Shown piece by piece: positions 50,446 to 55,781 of a DNA stretch of 55,781 nucleotides. How positions within the stretch are numbered: position 1 is the first letter of the stretch; each line of letters starts with the position of its first letter. The translations under genes were made by a program, and so were the position numbers. Origin of the DNA: CAYLZW01 sp964388085. Lineage in GTDB: Bacteria > Myxococcota > UBA727 > CAYLZW01. The DNA lies in assembly GCA_964388085.1 (NCBI GenBank), contig CAYLZW010000008.1:1-55781 (forward strand), in the 5' to 3' direction. The notes beneath the pieces are model-generated. The model saw nothing but the letters and a program-made list of their open reading frames with translations, made no database searches and was not told where the DNA came from.

Positions 50446-51135
50446 TCAGAGCGTGCGGCTCGCCACGTTGCCCGGCGCGAGGAGCGGGCGGAGCAGGGCG
50501 GGTGATTGATCGACGCGCGGCAGCTGCCGGCGGATGAGCACGGCGTAGTCGCGCGTCTGCGGATCGGACAGGTAGCCGGGCAGCACGCCGAGGGCCTCGA
50601 AGCCGACGTGGAGCTGACGGCTGAGCGTAGGGTCGCTCAGCTCGCCCGCGAGCACGAGGCGCAGGTACTCCTCGGCGCTCATCTCCTCGGCGACGGCGGC
50701 GTACCCCGGGATGCGGGCGCCCGCGTAGAAGCCCTGGAGCTGAAGGCGGGCCTGCAGCGCGAAGCGAGCGTCGTAGAGCTTGCGCGCGACGCCCATGCCG
50801 CGGAAGAAGGGCGAGACGAGCAGGTCGACGCCATAGAGCGCGTCGCCGTCGGGATCGTGCGCTTGCAGGCGAGCGTTGCCGGTGATGCTGGCGAAGGAGT
50901 GCGCGGCCTCGCTGCGCTCCTTCGTCGTGATCATGGTCGTGGTGGAGCCGATGATGCGGCCCTTCGCGACGGCCACCAGCTGGCCGGCCGGGAACACCCG
51001 TTGGTGCGCCTCGAGATGGGACGCGCCCCAGCGGTTCACCGGCGGGAACCTCGAGGGGGGATAGACCTCGAACTGGAGGTTTACGAGCTGCGCGATGTCG
51101 TCGATTTCCGCCTGGCGGACCTGCACGGAGGCCAC
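50446..51135 (-). CDS. GNAT-fold N-acyltransferase paired with a nitrilase
   Basis: 229 residues from a GTG at 51135 preceded by AAGG. It starts VQVRQAEIDDIAQLVNLQFEVYP, then VAVAKGRIIGSTTTMIT, and the acetyl-CoA loop VDLLVSPFFRGMGVARKLYDAR (about 122-143). Its C-terminal half (GFEALGVLPGYLSDPQTRDYAVLI) matches the acyltransferase half of fused GNAT/carbon-nitrogen hydrolases (YhcX-type). Here the two halves are separate, divergently transcribed genes with a shared control region, so they probably act on the same compound. Substrate unknown. Confidence 0.85.
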   Translation of the reverse strand: MASVQVRQAEIDDIAQLVNLQFEVYPPSRFPPVNRWGASHLEAHQRVFPAGQLVAVAKGRIIGSTTTMITTKERSEAAHSFASITGNARLQAHDPDGDALYGVDLLVSPFFRGMGVARKLYDARFALQARLQLQGFYAGARIPGYAAVAEEMSAEEYLRLVLAGELSDPTLSRQLHVGFEALGVLPGYLSDPQTRDYAVLIRRQLPRVDQSPALLRPLLAPGNVASRTL

Positions 51136-51514
51136 AGAGCACCTTTTCTGTCGTCGGGCGCGCCCGGCCGCCGGGGGGTGGGGCCTCATCGCCCCGCCTC
51201 CCGCTCGGTGAGCCTTCGCCACGTTTCGTTCGCGATCATCGAAGGCCGTTTCGGTTGACCTTCGACGTCCGCTGGGGCCGCGCGCCGCTTCGGTGCGAGC
51301 CGGGCCTGAGTCTACCCGGTCGAGCGAGCGCCTGTCGGCCCGCTCCAGCCTTGCCTAGTGAGCTTAGCATATTCAGATGCTTAGGGCCGGCAAGGGCGCG
51401 GATCTGCAGCCGCGATTCGCCGCGATTCCCTACCGTGGCCGTGGCGACGGCGACGGCGACGGCCTGCTGGATCGCTGCCGGCACCGTTGCTGGGATACCG
51501 GTATGGTCCGCACC
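51136..51514. other. divergent control region between GNAT and nitrilase genes
   Basis: No gene is supported. It contains a short GGCGAC tandem run (about 51440-51461) and a perfect 10-bp palindrome, ATACCGGTAT, at 51495-51504 that overlaps the -10-like TATGGT of the nitrilase gene and could be an operator. Confidence 0.5.
51502..51507 (+). promoter_or_regulatory. -10-like TATGGT, 7 nt before ATG
   Basis: TATGGT ends seven bases before the ATG at 51515, the arrangement seen before several other genes here. It includes the earlier in-frame ATG at 51503, which it therefore argues against. Confidence 0.4.
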
Positions 51515-52440
<926 letters not shown>

Positions 52441-52444
<4 letters not shown>

Positions 52445-53769
52445 CCCCGCCAGGTCTCGGAAGCGCCCGCCGCCTTCGGCACCAAATAGATCTCGATGCG
52501 CCGGTTCTTCGCCCGCCCCTCCGTCGTCTTGTTCGGCACCACGGGCGCGTACTCGCTGCGCGCCTCGGCCGAGAGCAGTGACGGATCGACGCCCGCCTCC
52601 TGCAGGAAGCGAGTGACGGTCAGCGCGCGCTGGGCCGAGAGGTTCCAGTTGTCCTGGTAGGGCGTCTTCTTGCCGACGGGGACGTTGTCCGTGTGGCCCT
52701 CGACGCGCACGCGGCGATCCTTCAGGTCGGAGATGGCCGCGGCCACCTTGGCGAGCGTCTCCTGCCCGGCCGCGTTCAGCTCGGCCGAGCCGGACGGGAA
52801 CAGCACCGCGTTCGGCATCTCGACGACGACGCCGTCGCGAAGGCGGCGCAGCATGACCTTGCCTTGCTTGACCTCGGCCTCGAGCGCCTTGGCGACGTCC
52901 TCGTACTGCGTGGTCTTCTCCTCGAGCTTGCGCTTCTCCTCGAGCAGCCGCTTTTGCTTGGCCGACAGCGAGGCGCGCTCCTCCTCGAGCTCGCGCGCGT
53001 GCGCGGCCAGGGTCTGGTTCATGGCCTCCTTCTCGGCCGCGAGGCCCTCGAGCGCTTTGATGCGCTCCGCTTGCTCCTTCGCCTGCGTCTCGAGCGTGCC
53101 CGAGAGAGCGCGCTTCTCGGCCGTGAGCGCCTCTTGACCCTCGAGCGCGCTGGCGAGCTGCGCGTCGCGCGCCTCGAGGTCACGGCGGTAGCGCTGCAGA
53201 TCGCGGATGATGGTGCCCGCCTGCTGCCCGTCGCGCGCGGCCTGCACCGCGCGGCAGTTCTCGTACAGCTCGCGGCCGACGGCGGCCATCTCCTCGCTGT
53301 CGTTCTCGGCGAGGGCCTTCTCGCTGCGCTCCTTGGCGTCCTTCAGGAGGCTGCGCTCGGCGAGCGCGCGCTCGTTGGCGGGCGCGATGTCGCTCGCGAA
53401 GAACGCCGTGCTCGCGAAGGCGGCGCCCGCGCCGAGGCCGAGCGCGGCGACGAGCGCCCCGGCGACGGCAGGGTCTTCCGCCAACACGGCCGCGGTCGTG
53501 GCGCCGCCGAGCAGCCCGAGACCGAGCACGCCGGAGCCGCTCGCGAGCAAGAGCGACGACGGCGTCTCATCCGCGGCGAGGTCCTCGAGGCAGCGGTCGT
53601 AGGCCGCGCGCGTGGTGGCGTGCGCCTCCACCATGGTGTCGTCGGCGCCGGGCGGCACCGAGGGGATGTGCTCGGGGCGGTGCCCGGCGCAGCCGCTCGC
53701 GAGCGCGAGGGCGAGCACGAGGGAGAGGGACAGAGAGCTGCGAGCCGCGAGGCGATGAGGGCAGTGCAT
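52441..53769 (-). CDS. OmpA-family peptidoglycan-binding lipoprotein with coiled coil
   Basis: 442 residues. The lipoprotein signal ends LALASGC. Residues about 83-140 contain Gly/Ala-rich hydrophobic hairpins (LLASGSGVLGLGLLGGATTA; GALVAALGLGAGAAF). A long coiled coil follows (about 145-310, LEEERASLSAKQKRLLEEKR). The C-terminal OmpA domain (about 325-435) has LFPSGSAELNAAGQ, VRVEGHTDNVPVG and NWNLSAQRALTVTRFL, with NKTTEGRAKNRRIEI. It anchors the outer membrane to peptidoglycan; the coiled coil suggests a spacer across the periplasm. The start is the second possible Met, which fits the signal peptide. Confidence 0.92.
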
Positions 53770-53955
53770 GGCCGGAAGCTCGCCCGCGCACCTCTGCGAC
53801 GTCAAACGCGAGACGCACGGGCTGCACGCCGGTGGCTGGCGCGCGCCCTGCTCTGTCGATGCCGTCTCCGTCGTGCGCGCTCCTCTGCTGGCCCCGCGAT
53901 CAGCACCGACGCGCTGCTCGCCGAGGGACGCCGCAGGACGAACCGGAGGTCCCTC

Positions 53956-54654
53956 ATGCGCTGTCGCCCGTCATTGTTTGCGCTCTCGCTCGCCGCCGCT
54001 TGCCTGCTTTCTAGTTGCGCACACGACGAGAGCGCCTACGCCGTCGCCCACCTGCGCGATGGTGACGATCCCAGCGAGCAGGTCGCGGGCGTGCGCGTGC
54101 GCGTCGATGGCGATCCCGACCTGGCGCTGCCCGGCCACGCGGCCAGCGACGTGACCCCCGTGCGCGTCGTCATCGACAACGAGGGGGACGAGCCGCTGCG
54201 CATCCGTTACCGCGAGCTCGTCCTCGTCGAGGCTTCGGGCGAGCAGCGCGTGGCCCTGCCGCCGCTCAAGACAGATGGGGAGCCCCTCGGCGTGCGCAAC
54301 GCTTTCGGCTCGACCCGCTTCTCGCTCGCGCCCGGCTATGAGCCTTTCTACGAGGCGCTCGATCGCTGGGACGGCCCCTTCGACACCGACCCCTACTACG
54401 CGCTGACCTACTACCCGCGCTGGACCGAGCCTCTGCCCACCACCGAGATGATCGCGCGCGCGCTGCCCGAGGGCGTGCTCGAGCCCGGCGGCAGCGTCGA
54501 CGGCCTGCTCTATTTCGAGGGCATCTCGCCGCTCGATGATCACGCCACGCTCGTCGCGGAGCTGGTGAACGCAGAGAGCGGCGCCGTCATGGGCACGGTT
54601 CGCGTCCCCTTTCGTGCGGCGGCGGATCACGAGCCGTTTGCGCTGCGGCAATGA
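53956..54654 (+). CDS. lipoprotein of unknown function
   Basis: 232 residues with GGAGGT five bases before the ATG. The signal LFALSLAAACLLSSC gives a lipidated Cys. The mature part is beta-rich: VRVVIDNEGDEPLRIRYREL then LEPGGSVDGLLYFEG resemble an immunoglobulin-like fold seen in DUF-type envelope lipoproteins. No catalytic motif. It is divergent from the OmpA-type gene (186 bp between) and ends before a strong hairpin facing the VWA gene. Confidence 0.82.
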   Translation: MRCRPSLFALSLAAACLLSSCAHDESAYAVAHLRDGDDPSEQVAGVRVRVDGDPDLALPGHAASDVTPVRVVIDNEGDEPLRIRYRELVLVEASGEQRVALPPLKTDGEPLGVRNAFGSTRFSLAPGYEPFYEALDRWDGPFDTDPYYALTYYPRWTEPLPTTEMIARALPEGVLEPGGSVDGLLYFEGISPLDDHATLVAELVNAESGAVMGTVRVPFRAAADHEPFALRQ

Positions 54655-54767
54655 AGGCCACGGGGAAGGGCTTGCGCGTGGCGGGCTGACACGACGTGCG
54701 CCTTCGTCGTCTGCCTCTGCCTCAGCCCGAGCTCGAGGGCACAGGGCATGGAGCGTAGGGCATAGCG

Positions 54768-54789
54768 GGCGCGTCCTTGGGGACGCGCC
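54768..54789. terminator. perfect 9-bp stem between convergent genes
   Basis: GGCGCGTCC-TTGG-GGACGCGCC. It lies between the lipoprotein and VWA genes and touches the VWA stop codon. Symmetric GC-rich stem without a U-tract; likely a bidirectional terminator or transcript-end stabiliser. Confidence 0.55.
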
Positions 54790-55781
54790 TAGCGATCGCC
54801 CAAGATGCGCAGGGCCTCGCTCTGGCGCTTGCCTTTGTCGGCGAGCACGTCCTGCTGGATCACATAATGTTGGTGCAGCCGATCGAGATACTCGAGCTTG
54901 ACCTCGCCGCCCGAGGGCATCACGAACACGCCGCACAGGGTCGCCTTGCCGCGCAGGCTGTCGACCACCTTGACGTCGAGCTGGCAGCGGCCGTGCGTGA
55001 TGAAGGTGACGACCACCTCCTTGGGCGACTCGCGCATGAGGCGGCCGAGCTCGCGCTCGAGCTCGAGGAACACGCGGTTCGGGTTCCGGCCGCGCTCGCT
55101 CCGGAAGCAGAGCAGATACGGAATGCGCAGCCTCGAGGTGCTGAGCTCCTGACGCTCGTACAGGCGTGAATCGAAGAAGCGCAGCCACACGGCCTCGCCG
55201 CGCAGGGTCATCTTCTTCGCGAGCGCGAGCGCGAGGCCACGCGCGAACACGGTGCGCAGCCCGCGCATGGAGGCGGACGCGTCGATGAGGATGTAGTGCA
55301 GCCGCTCGCGCTGCGTGTCCTGCTTCTCGCGGCCGTAATAAAACAGCTCCTGATCGGAGTAGCGCTGGTCGAAGAGGTCGTCGCCGTAGGCGAGCTCGCT
55401 CGGCAGCAGGCTGTCGAGGCTGCCGCGCGTCTCGATGCTGGCGTAGCCGTCGATGCTGAAGGTCTGCACGCCCGTGCTGCGCTTGGTCTCGAGCACGCTC
55501 GGGATGAGGTCGAGCGAGAAGTTGACGATGTCGTGCACCTCCGGCGTCACGAGGGCGCGGTAGAGGTCGAGCAGGTCGGCGGCGTCGCCCATGCCCTCTT
55601 CGCCCTTGAACATCTCGAGCAGCTTCAGCGTGTCGAGATCGACCTGCTCGAGGCAGACACGGATGCGCGTGCGCGCGTCGACCACCGTCTTCAGCACGCT
55701 CGTGACCTCGCTGACGAGGTTCGGCGTGACGAAGTGCGCGGGCTCGAGGTTCTCGTAGGTGGCGATGGTGAGCGGCAGCTT
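54789..55781 (-). CDS. VWA-domain protein (5' end outside the window)
   Basis: 330 codons are visible; the frame is open to the right edge, so the start is missing. N-terminal visible part: TPNLVSEVTSVLKTVVDARTRI, helical. The VWA domain begins at HYILIDASASMRGLRT with the full metal-site DxSxS (DASAS), unlike the DVGGS of the VWA protein at 4721. VWLRFFDSRLYERQEL and VVVTFITHGRCQLDVKVVD follow; the C-terminus is LHQHYVIQQDVLADKGKRQS. CoxE/DUF58-like VWA proteins usually pair with a MoxR ATPase, expected just outside the window. Confidence 0.85.
   Translation of the reverse strand, partial: KLPLTIATYENLEPAHFVTPNLVSEVTSVLKTVVDARTRIRVCLEQVDLDTLKLLEMFKGEEGMGDAADLLDLYRALVTPEVHDIVNFSLDLIPSVLETKRSTGVQTFSIDGYASIETRGSLDSLLPSELAYGDDLFDQRYSDQELFYYGREKQDTQRERLHYILIDASASMRGLRTVFARGLALALAKKMTLRGEAVWLRFFDSRLYERQELSTSRLRIPYLLCFRSERGRNPNRVFLELERELGRLMRESPKEVVVTFITHGRCQLDVKVVDSLRGKATLCGVFVMPSGGEVKLEYLDRLHQHYVIQQDVLADKGKRQSEALRILGDR

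Noticed and set aside
51377..51514. N-terminal extension of the nitrilase
   Set aside because: Encodes low-complexity GDGDGDG from the GGCGAC run and lacks family similarity; the core begins at 51515 behind a -10-like element.
52693..53955. Long N-terminal extension of the lipoprotein at 53956
   Set aside because: It lies antisense to the OmpA-type gene; the ATG at 53956 has GGAGGT and starts a clear lipoprotein signal.

Overview
The window is GC-rich DNA from what is most likely a Myxococcota (deltaproteobacterial) chromosome. Supporting signs are a C-terminal Cys + membrane helix + Arg-cluster signal of the MYXO-CTERM kind (gene ending 44150), a cytosolic Ser/Thr kinase with a long disordered tail, a tandem-PilZ protein, low-complexity Gly-Glu lipoproteins, penicillin-acylase paralogues and an RHS system. 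I cannot place it below phylum. Many genes lack a Shine-Dalgarno and instead carry TAxxxT 6-7 nt before the start codon, suggesting common leaderless transcription.

Layout. 1-3.0 kb: myo-inositol catabolism operon iolB-iolC-iolD (minus strand, iolD cut by the window edge). 3.1-8.4 kb: a membrane protein of unknown role, a MoxR ATPase/CoxE-type VWA pair whose ATPase has an in-frame TAG, and a lipoprotein with 37 Glu-Gly repeats. 8.4-22.4 kb: two penicillin-acylase-family lipoproteins, a YccF protein, a Ser/Thr kinase, a hot-dog thioesterase, a DUF2939 protein, a membrane metallophosphoesterase, a methyltransferase, a DUF1801 protein with a histone-H1-like tail, and CorA. 22.4-26.6 kb: mog, a TPR protein, a repeat-domain periplasmic protein and an SDR enzyme, closely packed. 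26.6-29.2 kb: HigBA toxin-antitoxin, a large inverted repeat, a DinB protein and an ATP-grasp enzyme.

29.2-41.2 kb is accessory. A 23-27 bp sequence forming the 3' end of the ATP-grasp gene recurs at 30.02 and 41.17 kb. It brackets first a nucleotidyltransferase/small-protein pair, then an 11-kb, visibly less GC-rich RHS polymorphic-toxin locus. That locus holds a very large rhs gene, a duplicated orphan RHS tip with a different toxin, two related putative immunity genes and an IS66 remnant. The rhs gene and the orphan toxin are each broken at a seven-G tract in such a way that a -1 shift restores the reading frame. A third (eight-G) tract lies in the second toxin.

41.2-55.8 kb returns to core-like DNA: a golvesin-containing amidase_3 wall hydrolase, an unknown protein, an amidase-signature enzyme, a PilZ-PilZ-TPR protein, an M15-like peptidase, ApbE flavin transferase, a divergent GNAT/nitrilase pair, an OmpA-type lipoprotein, another lipoprotein and a partial VWA protein.

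No tRNA, rRNA or CRISPR array was recognised.
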